Shown: positions 28,011-37,310, numbered from the stretch's first letter. The stretch is DNA of 64,000 bases from Telluria mixta (GCF_029223865.1 NZ_CP119520.1:5022001-5086000); one strand, 5' to 3'. Numbers and translations: made by a program. The notes: generated by a model not told the origin, from the sequence alone.

Positions 28011-29378
28011 ATGTCTCCTGACGAATTCGTGCTCCACAAAGTGGGAAGCGTTTCTCGCCTTGTGGCGGTGTTATTATTATTGATGGGCGTTTCCAATGTG
28101 CTCCAGGCAGTGGAGTTGCGGGGCGAGCGCCAGCAAGACGAACCTTCACGGCCTCCAACCCCGGATGATCTATTAAAAATTACGGCTCCCGACTACAGGA
28201 AGCCAGCCGGAGTAAGCTCCGAGTGTTTGGGGCGCATGATGTTCGATGTGAATGAAACGATTGAGTGGCCGACATTCTATCGCCACAAGTATCCCGATGG
28301 AATCTTTGCGAGGTCCTTCAGTGACAATATCGAAGATCCTTATGACAGTATGCGCTACGGCGACACTTTCATTGCCGTAATCGCATCGACAAATGAAATA
28401 CCGAAGGAAAAAGTCTTCGAAGACGTACCTCGCGCGCGAGTCGCCGCATTAAAAAAGTATATCGAAGAAAAGAACGCTTACATTGCAAGATTAAAAAAAT
28501 CTGCAAAAACTGCTGACGCGAACAAGAATGAGATCGAGGACCAGTTAGAGGACATACAGCGGTTGGAAACGACGATTGCCAAGTATGGGGCGAATTATGA
28601 ACAGTTCGAAACCGGCTTGCCGAACAGTGAAGGCTATTGGACCAGCGAGCATTCGTCAGTGGATAAAGCCGAGCGCGATTCGATCCTGAGGGCGTACCTC
28701 ACCCGAGGCGATCATATCTTCGTATTCGAGTCTACCACCCGGATAAAAACTCCATCGGACAAGGAGACCCATAAGAAAAAATTCTCCCTCATGCTCTCGA
28801 ACTTTCGCACACGTGCGGCTAACGAGATCCCATCAGAGAAAGGTGTATGTATTCCCTTCGGATTTATCCAGGATAACGGCGATACAGCTATTGCATTCAA
28901 ACAAACGATGCGCTTCTCCGATGCCCCAGGTGTGTTATATACACTTAGTACGGGTAAAGTCACTTCGCGCAATATCAAAGCGACACCTTTACTTGCAATG
29001 GCCGAGGCGGCCATCTCGCCGCCGCCGCAGGAGAAGCCAAGCGATCCAGTGCCCAAGGTGGTCCAACGGATTGGCCCCCGGATAGTCAAGATGGGCGGGC
29101 TGTCTGCGTCACAGGGAGGCGTGCACCTAAAGCTTGATCAACCCGGAGGCAAGGGGTACGAAATTTACAGCGTGTTCACAGGGTATGGAGGATGGCTGGG
29201 CACGACGGTACTGCCTTATATTCTCGTGAATATGCGCACTATGAACAAGAATCTGGCTCCGGAATTGAAGGAAATCCCTCCGCCATTTGCCGTCAGTAAG
29301 AACCGCATGGACTTGATAGTCAAAAGTATGCGTTGGCGGCTAACCACGCCACCTATGCCGGAGCTGACTCGGAGATGA
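28011..29378 (+). CDS. Tli4-like periplasmic immunity protein, copy 1
   Basis: This 455-residue protein has a signal peptide (RLVAVLLLLMGVSNVLQA) and then a mature domain with SSECLGRMMFDV near the start and a C-terminal region GGVHLKLDQPGGKGYEIYSVFTG. The layout resembles the Tli4 immunity family (N- and C-terminal domains). A coiled-coil-like segment (EEKNAYIARLKKSAK and following) lies in the middle. It comes directly after the phospholipase effector, so it probably protects the producer's periplasm from it. The start is supported by the shared GGAATTATA leader before ATG in both copies. Copy 2 is the same length. Confidence 0.7.
   Translation: MSPDEFVLHKVGSVSRLVAVLLLLMGVSNVLQAVELRGERQQDEPSRPPTPDDLLKITAPDYRKPAGVSSECLGRMMFDVNETIEWPTFYRHKYPDGIFARSFSDNIEDPYDSMRYGDTFIAVIASTNEIPKEKVFEDVPRARVAALKKYIEEKNAYIARLKKSAKTADANKNEIEDQLEDIQRLETTIAKYGANYEQFETGLPNSEGYWTSEHSSVDKAERDSILRAYLTRGDHIFVFESTTRIKTPSDKETHKKKFSLMLSNFRTRAANEIPSEKGVCIPFGFIQDNGDTAIAFKQTMRFSDAPGVLYTLSTGKVTSRNIKATPLLAMAEAAISPPPQEKPSDPVPKVVQRIGPRIVKMGGLSASQGGVHLKLDQPGGKGYEIYSVFTGYGGWLGTTVLPYILVNMRTMNKNLAPELKEIPPPFAVSKNRMDLIVKSMRWRLTTPPMPELTRR
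28983..29300 (+). repeat. near-identical 318-base block, copy A
   Basis: This 318-base block in the 3' part of Tli4-like copy 1 matches 31136-31453 in copy 2 with only three mismatches by eye, while bases 5' and just 3' of it differ much more. It is a direct repeat consistent with recent gene conversion between the paralogues. Confidence 0.8.
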
Positions 29379-29771
29379 CTTTGCGACGTCTTTAAGAGGT
29401 CATGCAATCGTTCTCGGTCAATATTCGCTGCTAAGGTCAGTTGACTTGAAGCATTCGGTGATCAGAATGCGTTGGTTGATGAACACCCTTTATATCCCAT
29501 TCGGTCGAAAATCTCCTTTCATGGAAGCCCACGTTATCAATGAGAGAATATCGCAAGAGTGGTGGCCCAAGTGACTGCTGAAGTTATGCATGCAGAATGC
29601 CGCCCGTCATGTTGACAGGACAGTTGGCTGCCAGCGTACTCGTGTAAAAGGGCTTTTGGGTCGAAATGCCGATTGATCGGGGATATGCTCAGGGTAGAAC
29701 TCTTGCACCTCCGATTTCACTTCCGAAAGTATCGCAAAGGTTGAGGAGGATGGTAATGTTGAGGAGGCGGC
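29379..29771. other. non-coding spacer between Tli4-like copy 1 and small membrane protein
   Basis: This spacer of nearly 400 bases has no credible gene on either strand. At its 3' end GTTGAGGAGG occurs twice within 20 bases; the second copy is the ribosome-binding site for ATG 29772. I found no terminator, inverted repeat or IS end. It may hold decayed sequence from the duplication. Confidence 0.5.
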
Positions 29772-30107
29772 ATGACGCATGAACTGTTTTGGTCAGTGAT
29801 TATTTTTATTTTTACGGAAAACTTCTATCTTACCGCTGGGATTTGTCTTGCTGCATTATTCGTTCTAATAGCGAAACGCTTCTTTGCGCCAAATATATCT
29901 AATCGTGTGGCTGTCGGATGCAGGTTGTTTTTGGTGATAGGCGCAAGTGCTGCGGCAATGATTGCCGTTTTGAATCTTCCAAGCCACGGCACAGATGAGT
30001 CTCAACTGGCAATATTGGTTTATATTTTTGGCGCCAGTCCATTAATGGTAAGTGGCGCTGTCGCGCTATTTTTGCTTCCACGAAAAGCGGAAAAATCAAG
30101 GGCTTAA
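29772..30107 (+). CDS. small three-helix membrane protein between the immunity copies
   Basis: This 111-residue protein has three hydrophobic segments: ENFYLTAGICLAALFVLIA, LFLVIGASAAAMIAVLN and ILVYIFGASPLMVSGAVALFLL, with a basic C-terminus (PRKAEKSRA). An ideal GAGGAGG ribosome-binding site lies just upstream of ATG 29772. No family is recognised. It lies between two immunity paralogues and ends 56 bases before the second, so it is probably transcribed with it. It could be an inner-membrane immunity protein of the kind seen for membrane-active effectors. Confidence 0.6.
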   Translation: MTHELFWSVIIFIFTENFYLTAGICLAALFVLIAKRFFAPNISNRVAVGCRLFLVIGASAAAMIAVLNLPSHGTDESQLAILVYIFGASPLMVSGAVALFLLPRKAEKSRA

Positions 30108-30163
30108 TAAGCGTGGACGTTCGTACGGTTGAGGGGCGCGTATGGGATCTCGGAATTATAGTA

Positions 30164-31531
30164 ATGCCTTGTAATGAATACTTGTGCTCTAGAGTGAAAA
30201 TGGTTGCTTGCATTGTGGTCGCGTTGCTATTGTTGGGGGGCGTCCCCAATGTTCTCCATGCAGTCGAGTTGCAGGACGAGCACTCACAAGATGAACCTTC
30301 TCGATCTCCAACTGCTGATGACCTGTTAAAGGTAACTGCGCCCGACTACAAGAAGCCGGCTGGAGTCAGCTCCGAGTGTTTGGGACGTATGATGTTCGAT
30401 GTTAGTGGACCCGTTGAGTGGCCGCTGTACTATAGTCATATGTACCCGAAAGGAATTTTTTCCAGGTCATTCAGTGTGAATATCAGGGATCCCTACGACA
30501 GAATGCGTTATGGTGATACTCTCATTGCGGTAATCGCCTCGGCAAATGGAATAGCGAAGGAAAAAGTCTTCGAAGCCACGCCTCGTGCGCGCGTAGAGGC
30601 ATTGAGGAAGTCTATCGAGGAAAAGCACGCTTACATTGCGAGGTTGAAAAAGCCGGGGGAAATTAAAAACGCCAACAAGGATGAGATCGAGGACCAGTTA
30701 GAGGAAATAAAGCGGTTGGAAACGATAATAGCCAAGTATGGAACGGATTATGAACAGTTCGAAACTGGCTTGCCGAATAGTGAAGGCTATTGGACCAGCG
30801 AAGATTCGTCAGAGGATCAGACCGAGCGAGATTCAATCCTGAGGGCATACGTCACCCGCGGCGATCATATCTTTGTATTCGAGTCCACCACCCGGATAAA
30901 AACGCCATCGGACAAGGAGACTCATAAGAAAAAATTCTCCCTCATGCTCTCGAACTTTCGCACACGTGCGGCTAACGAGATCCCATCAGAGAGAGGCGTA
31001 TGTATTCCTTTCGGATTTATCCAGGATAGTGGCGATACACCTATTGAATTCAAACAAACGATGCGTTTCCCCGATGCCCCAGGCGTGTTTTATACGCTCA
31101 GTACGGGCAAAGTCAATGCGCGTAATATCAAGGCTACACCTTTACTTGCAATGGCCGAGGCGGCCATCTCGCCGCCGCCGCCGGAGAAGCCAAGCGATCC
31201 AGTGCCCAAGGTGGTCCAGCGGATTGGCCCCCGGATAGTCAAGATGGGCGGGCTGTCTGCGTCACAGGGAGGCGTGCACCTAAAGCTTGATCAACCCGGA
31301 GGCAAGGGGTACGAAATTTACAGCGTGTTCACAGGGTATGGCGGATGGCTGGGCACGACGGTACTGCCTTATATTCTCGTGAATATGCGCACTATGAACA
31401 AGAATCTGGCTCCGGAATTGAAGGAAATCCCTCCGCCATTTGCCGTCAGTAAGAGCCGAATGGACCTGGTGGTCAAAAGCATGCGCTGGAGGCCGACCAC
31501 GCCACCCATGCCAGAACTGACTCGGAGATAA
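30164..31531 (+). CDS. Tli4-like periplasmic immunity protein, copy 2
   Basis: This paralogue of copy 1 is exactly the same length (455 residues) when started at ATG 30164. That ATG aligns without gaps to the copy 1 start and is preceded by the same GGAATTATA leader; the earlier GTG at 30113 is therefore rejected. The signal peptide is CIVVALLLLGGVPNVLHA. The N-terminal two thirds differ at many positions (for example PVEWPLYYSHMYPKG), while a 318-base block near the 3' end is almost identical. It may protect against a variant lipase or add dosage. Confidence 0.7.
   Translation: MPCNEYLCSRVKMVACIVVALLLLGGVPNVLHAVELQDEHSQDEPSRSPTADDLLKVTAPDYKKPAGVSSECLGRMMFDVSGPVEWPLYYSHMYPKGIFSRSFSVNIRDPYDRMRYGDTLIAVIASANGIAKEKVFEATPRARVEALRKSIEEKHAYIARLKKPGEIKNANKDEIEDQLEEIKRLETIIAKYGTDYEQFETGLPNSEGYWTSEDSSEDQTERDSILRAYVTRGDHIFVFESTTRIKTPSDKETHKKKFSLMLSNFRTRAANEIPSERGVCIPFGFIQDSGDTPIEFKQTMRFPDAPGVFYTLSTGKVNARNIKATPLLAMAEAAISPPPPEKPSDPVPKVVQRIGPRIVKMGGLSASQGGVHLKLDQPGGKGYEIYSVFTGYGGWLGTTVLPYILVNMRTMNKNLAPELKEIPPPFAVSKSRMDLVVKSMRWRPTTPPMPELTRR
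31136..31453 (+). repeat. near-identical 318-base block, copy B
   Basis: This is the partner of 28983-29300, in Tli4-like copy 2. Differences seen are single substitutions in the Pro-rich codons, in one Gln/Arg boundary codon and in a Gly codon. The flanks diverge on both sides. Confidence 0.8.
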
Positions 31532-31602
31532 CTCAGCATAGGGGCGCAACGGTAGGCAGGGGCAACGTCTCTCTCCCCCGACCGGGGCGGGCCGCGTAAC
31601 GC

Positions 31603-32811
31603 TCACGGTGCGGTATCACTACAACTTTCGTCAGGACGATCCCGCAGTAGCTTACGCTCAATGCGTCCGTGTCCAAAGTACGGGATCTCCGGACAATAAC
31701 GACGCCCACCCGGCGTGTCGACCGGTTTCCACGCCGTGCTCTCCGTGCGCACGACCTTGAGTTCCCCCGCTGCGTCGCGCTTCCATATCGCGATGTCGGA
31801 CGACGCGGATAGTCCAGTCGCGTCACAGCCGCTGAAGTCATCGAACGTCAACGTCAGGCGATCGCCGACCTGTTCCACCCGATCGGGAAATTCGATACGC
31901 CCCTCCCGATACTCGGGAATCGTGTAGCAATACAGGATCTTCTGGCCGACCAGCACCGGCAATTGCCCGCTCGATGCCGTGGCAGCTTCCTTGAGCCGCC
32001 CGCCATCCCAACGATACGTCGTCACACCATGTTCGCAGCACCCATTACGCCATTGCGACACAATGGTTTTGAATTTCTTGTCGAACTCGGGTGAGGTAAT
32101 CCCTTGCAGCGTTTCCGGCGCATCGACGAAGCGCTGCGTGCGCGGATCGAACAGCCAGGTTTGCTGCGGGATGTTCGGTCCCGCCGGCAAACTCAGCGCA
32201 ATCGTCAGATCCGGGAACCCGTCGAAATTGGCGTCGACGAGCGATGGAATGAAGACGTTGCCCGGACCCTGGGAATCGGTCGCCAGTTCCTGCGCGAGCT
32301 GGCCGTTTCGATAGATCCTGATGGCCGATACATGAGGCGCTTCGTCGCTGTCATCCGTCTCTTTCGGCATCGCGTCGGCAACGAGGCGGAGCTCGAACGG
32401 CACCGGCTGCGTGTCGCGCAGGTGCACCGGAAGCGTCTTCCTGCCATCGGGCGACATCCAGTTTCCCGAAGCGTTGTCTCCGTCCAGGTTCACGATCCAG
32501 CGGCCGGTCGCAATGTTCTTCGCAGACTGCGAATCGCGCTCGGTCAACTTGAGCGTGTTGGCTTTCACCGTGCCGGTCAGCTGAAGTTGTTGGCGCGTCT
32601 TCCCGGAACAGGGCTCATAGCAATACGAGCCCGACACATTCCCGGCGATGCGGCTCAGCGCCACGCTGATCGGCTTCGTGCCGAGTGTGCCGGACAGCGC
32701 GCGTTCCCAGACAGGAAATTCAACGCGTTGCTGCTTCGCCTCCTGGGCAAAGGCCTGTCCATGCGCGGACAGCAACGAACAAGCCGTGACGAATATGAAG
32801 ATGTTGCGCAT
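31603..32811 (-). CDS. XAC2610-like periplasmic protein
   Basis: This 402-residue protein has a signal peptide (IFIFVTACSLLSAHGQAFA). The middle contains VDANFDGFPDLTIAL, a calcium-binding-like Asp-rich loop followed by FDPRTQRFV, which is the arrangement of XAC2610-family proteins. The founding member in Xanthomonas is a periplasmic inhibitor of a secreted bacterial-killing lysozyme. An upstream lipocalin-like part (GSYCYEPCSGKTR, LTGTV) and paired cysteines later (NGCCEHG, SGCDATG) are also present. It is convergent with the Tli4-like genes and may add protection against muralytic effectors. The family call is good; the target is unknown. Confidence 0.7.
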   Translation of the reverse strand: MRNIFIFVTACSLLSAHGQAFAQEAKQQRVEFPVWERALSGTLGTKPISVALSRIAGNVSGSYCYEPCSGKTRQQLQLTGTVKANTLKLTERDSQSAKNIATGRWIVNLDGDNASGNWMSPDGRKTLPVHLRDTQPVPFELRLVADAMPKETDDSDEAPHVSAIRIYRNGQLAQELATDSQGPGNVFIPSLVDANFDGFPDLTIALSLPAGPNIPQQTWLFDPRTQRFVDAPETLQGITSPEFDKKFKTIVSQWRNGCCEHGVTTYRWDGGRLKEAATASSGQLPVLVGQKILYCYTIPEYREGRIEFPDRVEQVGDRLTLTFDDFSGCDATGLSASSDIAIWKRDAAGELKVVRTESTAWKPVDTPGGRRYCPEIPYFGHGRIERKLLRDRPDESCSDTAP

Positions 32812-32938
32812 TTTGCTACCCGTGATTGATCCGGTCGAAGTCTACATGGAATCCCGAAACAGCAAAATCGCTATTTAGTTGTATGGATCTTGATTTCGCC
32901 TAGCATCGCTACATTGTGTTTTCACAGAGGACGAAACG

Positions 32939-33999
32939 ATGGCAGGAATGGATGAATCGCTGGTGGCATGGCTCGACGAGGAAGCGGACAACCTGGACGC
33001 GGACACGCTGCATGCGGATGCGTTGCCGGCCCGTCTGGCCCAGGCCGGCCTGTTCGCGGTGGGGGTACCTGAAGGCGAGGGCGGGGACGGGCGTGCCTTG
33101 AGTGCGGCCGTCGATGTCGTCGCGGGACTCGCCGAACACTCGCTCAGCGCCGCCTTCGTGTACTGGGCGCAGCGCGCCGTCATCGCCTGCCTGCTGGCGA
33201 GTCCGAACCGGGACCTCGTGCGCCGGCTCGTGCCGGATCTGTTGCGCGGCCGGCTTGCGGGTGCGCCCGGGTTGTCGAATGCGATGAAATTCCTGGGCGG
33301 CCTCGAGCGGTTACGCATCACGGGCGTCGCCGCACCTGACGGCATGCGCCTGAACGGTACGGTGGCCTGGGCGACAAATTTGCGCAGGCACGGATTCGTC
33401 GCCGCGATCGCTGTCGGCGACGAACATGGCGACAATCCATCCGTGTTTGCACTTCCCCACGACGCGCCCGGCGTGGCGCGCGAATCCGATCTCGATCTGC
33501 TGGCGCTGCGCGGCACCAACACGGCCGCCTTGCGCCTGAGTGATGTCGCGCTCGATGCGTCCTGGCAGATCCACCCTCAGGCACGGGTCTTCCTGCCAGG
33601 GATCCGGCCCGCTTTCATCGGTTTGCAATGCGGTCTCGGCCTCGGACTCGCGCGCGCATCGCTGCGGTCGGCGCGCGTGGCGCTCGCCGGCAGGCCGTCG
33701 GTACTGTCGGGCGACATCGATGCCCTCGATGCGGACATCGCAGCCTACAGCCAGACCCTGTGCACCGGCCTCGATGACGGCACCCTGCGCGACCGGCCGC
33801 GCGCGCTGCTGACGCTGCGTCTGCGGATGGTCGACATCGCGGCGGCTGCCGTCGCGCTGGAATTGCAGGCGTTGGGGGACGCGCCTTGCTGCGCGCAGAG
33901 AACGGCGGTCACGCCCGCCGCGCGCGCGAAGCGGCGTTCCTCGCAGTCGTCACGCCGACCGTTGCGCAGTTGAACGGCGACCTCGCAAGGATGGCCTAA
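32939..33999 (+). CDS. acyl-CoA dehydrogenase-like protein with C-terminal frameshift
   Basis: The N-terminus (LPARLAQAGLFAVGVPEGEGG, then VVAGLAEHSLSAAFVYWAQR) is typical of the acyl-CoA dehydrogenase superfamily, which uses FAD. The literal reading ends at 33973 with a low-complexity tail. In the next frame the expected end appears right after the GGGGG run at 33874-33878 (GRALLRAENGGHARRAREA, AVVTPTVAQL) and stops at 33999. Adding one base gives 353 residues. A GAGGA box precedes ATG 32939. The substrate is unknown and no pathway partners are adjacent. The frameshift may be a sequencing error. Confidence 0.75.
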
Positions 34000-34123
34000 T
34001 TCACACAATTCACAAATGTTGTCTATGCGAAATTATTTTCTTGCCAGAATGAGTAAATACCAGATAACATTTGCCTTAAGTCAACTTTAAGGGGCCGGCC
34101 GACGGCTTCCGCGTGGAGTGAAG

Positions 34124-35728
34124 ATGCTGAGCCGCTTGCCCGTGCTGTGGAAAGTCCTGTTGGCCCCGGCCATCGCGATGTTGTGCATGGCGGCTTACCT
34201 GACCTTCACGGCCATTGTCTTCAAGCAGAACAATCTGCGCCTGGCGGACGTGCGCGACGTGCAGTACCCGGTGCTCGACGCGCTGACCGAGAACACGGGC
34301 GCCCTGGACAAGATCATCGACGTGCTGAATTCGGCGGCCGCCGCGGGCGAACCCGAGCAGATCGCCGCCGCCGACGCGCTCGCCGTGAAAGTGGCGGACA
34401 ACTACCGCCGCTTGCGCGGGCTCGATACGGCGCACGCGGCCGACCTGGGCCGGCTGGCGACGGAATTCGACACGTATTACAAGACGGCCCGCGCGATTTC
34501 CGACGCCATGGCCAATCACAGCGGCATGCCGGCCAAGGACAGGCTGCAGGCGATGGCCACGGCGCTGGCGACCTATCGCAAGGATGTCGCGGACTTCCGC
34601 ACGGCGGCGCGCGACCGCTTCACCGGCACCGTGGGCGCGGCGACCGACGCGTCGAACCGGGCGGTGCTCGGCGGCGCCGTCACGGGCGTGCTGGGCCTCG
34701 TCGTCACGCTGGCCTTCGCGCTGCTCGTCGCGCGCACGCTGGTGCGCCAGTTGAACGAGGCGGTGCGCGTCGCGGAGACCGTCGCCGCGGGCGACCTGAC
34801 CAGCACGATCGCCGTCGAGGCCCACGACGAGACGGGCAAGCTGCTGCAGGCGCTGCGCCACATGAACGGCAGCCTGGTGCGGATCGTCAGCGAGGCGCGC
34901 AGCGCCACCGACAACATCGCGGCCACCTCAGTCCAGATCGCGCAGGGCAATGGCGACCTGGCCGGGCGTACGGAGCACCAGGCGCATGCGCTCGTGCAGA
35001 CGTCGTCGTCGATGGGCGCGCTCACCGGCACGGCCAAGGAGAACGCCGCGAATGCCGCGCAGGCCAATGAGCTGGCCGGATTCGCCGCCAATGTCGCCAC
35101 GCAGGGCGGCGCCGTCGTCGGGCAGGTGATCGCGACGATGGAGGCGATCCATGCGTCGTCGCGCGAAATTGCGGACATCGTCGGCGTCATCGAGGGCATC
35201 GCGTTCCAGACCAACCTGCTCGCGCTGAACGCGGCCGTCGAGGCGGCACGCGCCGGCGAACACGGACGCGGCTTCGCCGTCGTGGCGAACGAAGTGCGCA
35301 GCCTGGCGCAGCGTTCGGCCGCCGCGGCGAAGGACATCACGGGCCTGATCGGGCGCTCGGTCACGCAGGTCGAACTGGGGACGACACTGGCGGACCAGAC
35401 CGGCCGGACGATGGACGAGATCGTGAGTAGCGTCCGGCGCGTCACCGACATCATGGCCGCGATCGCCGAAGCGAGCAAGGCGCAGACCGCGGGCATCGAG
35501 CATATCAACGATGCCATCGCCCAGATGGACAAGGACACGCAGAGCAACGCCGGTCTCGTCGACGAGACCGCGGGCCTGGCGACCGCGCTGCGCGAACAGG
35601 CCGCCAGCCTGGCCGCCGTCGTGAGCGTGTTCACGCTGGCGCGCCAGGATGGCTTGCCGCAGCCGGTCGCAACGTCCAGGCTGGCCCTGCCGGCATCGAA
35701 CAGTCCCGCCGCGAGGCGCCGCGCCTGA
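34124..35728 (+). CDS. methyl-accepting chemotaxis protein 1
   Basis: This transducer of about 534 residues starts at ATG 34124, six bases after GGAG (GTG 34118 is the alternative). A first membrane helix ([18 protein letters not shown]) is followed by a periplasmic four-helix-type sensor to about 185, a second helix ([19 protein letters not shown]), a HAMP domain and a cytoplasmic signalling domain. The hairpin tip is intact ([22 protein letters not shown]). No CheR-docking pentapeptide is seen at the C-terminus. It heads a run with a PstS-like protein and a porin, so it may sense something taken up by them. Confidence 0.9.
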   Translation: MLSRLPVLWKVLLAPAIAMLCMAAYLTFTAIVFKQNNLRLADVRDVQYPVLDALTENTGALDKIIDVLNSAAAAGEPEQIAAADALAVKVADNYRRLRGLDTAHAADLGRLATEFDTYYKTARAISDAMANHSGMPAKDRLQAMATALATYRKDVADFRTAARDRFTGTVGAATDASNRAVLGGAVTGVLGLVVTLAFALLVARTLVRQLNEAVRVAETVAAGDLTSTIAVEAHDETGKLLQALRHMNGSLVRIVSEARSATDNIAATSVQIAQGNGDLAGRTEHQAHALVQTSSSMGALTGTAKENAANAAQANELAGFAANVATQGGAVVGQVIATMEAIHASSREIADIVGVIEGIAFQTNLLALNAAVEAARAGEHGRGFAVVANEVRSLAQRSAAAAKDITGLIGRSVTQVELGTTLADQTGRTMDEIVSSVRRVTDIMAAIAEASKAQTAGIEHINDAIAQMDKDTQSNAGLVDETAGLATALREQAASLAAVVSVFTLARQDGLPQPVATSRLALPASNSPAARRRA

Positions 35729-35759
35729 TCCGCATCCTTTTCAACACCATACCATCATC

Positions 35760-36170
35760 ATGAAGAGAGTCCTTCCCGCTGCGGCATCCGCCGTGGCGCT
35801 CGCGGCGTGCGCCGTGGCGCCCGCGCACGCCGAGATCAGCATCATCGTGTCCGCCCACTCGTCGCTGGCGCCGCCCGTGACGCAGGTATGCCAGGCGTTC
35901 CTCGGCAAGATCAAGTCGCCGACCCCGATCAACCTCACGGAAAAGAATCCGTTGCGCGACGAGTTCTTCGCCAAGGCCTGCAAGAAGGACCCGGTCCAGG
36001 TCCAGGCCATGTGGGGCAAGCTGATTTTCACGGGCACCGGCACGCCGCCCGCCGAGGTGGACTCGGGCGCAGCCATGCGCAAGGCCGTCGCGGCCGATCC
36101 GAACGCCGTCGGCTACATCGACAGGAAGGACGTTGACGCCACCGTCAAGGTCATCGCCACCGCCAACTAA
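35760..36170 (+). CDS. small PstS-like periplasmic substrate-binding protein
   Basis: This 136-residue protein starts at ATG 35760. The signal peptide is VLPAAASAVALAACAVAPAHA. The mature part (EISIIVSAHSSLAPP, QVCQAFLGKI, FTGTGTPPAEV, GYIDRKDVDATVKVI) resembles the short phosphate ABC transporter substrate-binding-like proteins common beside porins in betaproteobacteria. It is much shorter than true PstS and no transporter permease is nearby, so binding for sensing or assembly is as likely as transport. It lies 31 bases after the chemoreceptor and 12 before the porin. Confidence 0.75.
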   Translation: MKRVLPAAASAVALAACAVAPAHAEISIIVSAHSSLAPPVTQVCQAFLGKIKSPTPINLTEKNPLRDEFFAKACKKDPVQVQAMWGKLIFTGTGTPPAEVDSGAAMRKAVAADPNAVGYIDRKDVDATVKVIATAN

Positions 36171-36182
36171 CAGATAAAAAGC

Positions 36183-37277
36183 ATGAAGAAACTGATGATC
36201 GCCGCGCTGTTGTCCAGCGCCGGCATGGCACAGGCCAGCGACTTGAGCATTTCGGGATTTGCCACCGTCACCGCGGGCAAGGCCTACGGCGGTTCCGACG
36301 GGGAGTTCATGGGGCAACCGTGTCCCTGCTTCATCGGCAACTACGAGCACGGCGCCGTCTACCACGGCAACGAATGGAGCCTCGCGCGCGAATCGCTCGT
36401 GGGGCTGCAGGCCAGCTACCGGTTCACCGACAAGCTGTCCGGCACGGTCCAGGCGGTGTCGCGCGCATCGGAACACGGCAAGCCGGAAGTCGACTGGGCC
36501 TATCTTTCGTACGACGTGGCGCCCGATACGACGGTGCAAGTGGGCCGCCGGCGCCTGCCGATCTACGCGTACTCGGACAGCGTCTACATCGGCTACACGC
36601 TGCCGTGGGCGCGGGTGCCGCAGGACATCTACGGCTGGGAGGTCGGCGCCTACAACGGCGTGAACGTGCGCCACTCGCGCAGCGTCGGCGACTGGGCCGT
36701 CACCGGGACGCTCTTCGCCGGCCAGGAAACCTCGCACGACAACACCGAACAGCGCAAGATCTACTACGGCTACCGCGTCGACGACGACTGGAAGCACATC
36801 CTCGGCGGCTACCTCGACGTCTCCAACGAGGTGTTCGGTGCGCGCCTGATCTACATGCAGAACTCGATCGACCTGTCGATGTATCCGCCGGGTGAAGACC
36901 CGACGTTCGCCCGGGGCACGCGCCAGCGCATCATCGGCCTGTCCGGCAGCATCGACTACGGCAACTGGATGGTGCGCGCGGAAGCGAACCGCTTCATGCG
37001 TCCCGCGCTGGACTACAAGTCGTCCAGCTGGACGGCGACGGTCGGTTATCGCCTGGGCCAGTTCATGCCGATGGCCGGTTTTTCCTCGTACAAGGAAAAG
37101 CAGACCGCAACCTACACCGAAACGCAGAACGACAACACGCGCTTCGTCGGCGTGCGCTGGGACTTCCGCAAGAATATGGACCTGAAAGTGCAGTGGGATT
37201 CGGTGAAGGATTCGAGCGCCTACGACTTTACCAAGAACGCGAAGATGGTCACCGTGACCTGGGACGTGCTGTTCTGA
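36183..37277 (+). CDS. outer-membrane porin-like beta-barrel
   Basis: This 364-residue protein has a signal peptide (KLMIAALLSSAGMAQA) and alternating beta-strand sequence ending in VTVTWDVLF, with the C-terminal Phe needed for outer-membrane insertion. Strands such as LSISGFATVTAGKAYGG and WAYLSYDVAPDTTVQVGRR support a porin. The motif CPCF near residue 47 is unusual for a porin. It is 12 bases after the PstS-like gene and clearly in the same operon. The transported solute is not evident. Confidence 0.8.
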   Translation: MKKLMIAALLSSAGMAQASDLSISGFATVTAGKAYGGSDGEFMGQPCPCFIGNYEHGAVYHGNEWSLARESLVGLQASYRFTDKLSGTVQAVSRASEHGKPEVDWAYLSYDVAPDTTVQVGRRRLPIYAYSDSVYIGYTLPWARVPQDIYGWEVGAYNGVNVRHSRSVGDWAVTGTLFAGQETSHDNTEQRKIYYGYRVDDDWKHILGGYLDVSNEVFGARLIYMQNSIDLSMYPPGEDPTFARGTRQRIIGLSGSIDYGNWMVRAEANRFMRPALDYKSSSWTATVGYRLGQFMPMAGFSSYKEKQTATYTETQNDNTRFVGVRWDFRKNMDLKVQWDSVKDSSAYDFTKNAKMVTVTWDVLF

Positions 37278-37296
37278 TTCTGCATTCTCCAGCGTT

Positions 37297-37310
37297 GTAA
37301 AACGTTTTAC
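37297..37310. promoter_or_regulatory. LacI-family operator upstream of bglX
   Basis: GTAAAACGTTTTAC is a perfect 14-base palindrome with a central CG, the usual shape of LacI/GalR-family operators. It lies about 40 bases before the GH3 start. A related AAACGTTT core occurs upstream of the convergent TonB receptor, so one repressor may control both. No LacI-type regulator gene is in this window. Confidence 0.65.

Noticed and set aside
30113-30163. Earlier GTG start for Tli4-like copy 2
   Set aside because: ATG 30164 aligns gap-free with copy 1 and carries the same leader.
33990-34117. Possible sigma-28 type promoter before the first chemoreceptor
   Set aside because: TCAACTTT and GCCGACGG are present but the spacer is too short and the -10 match is poor.
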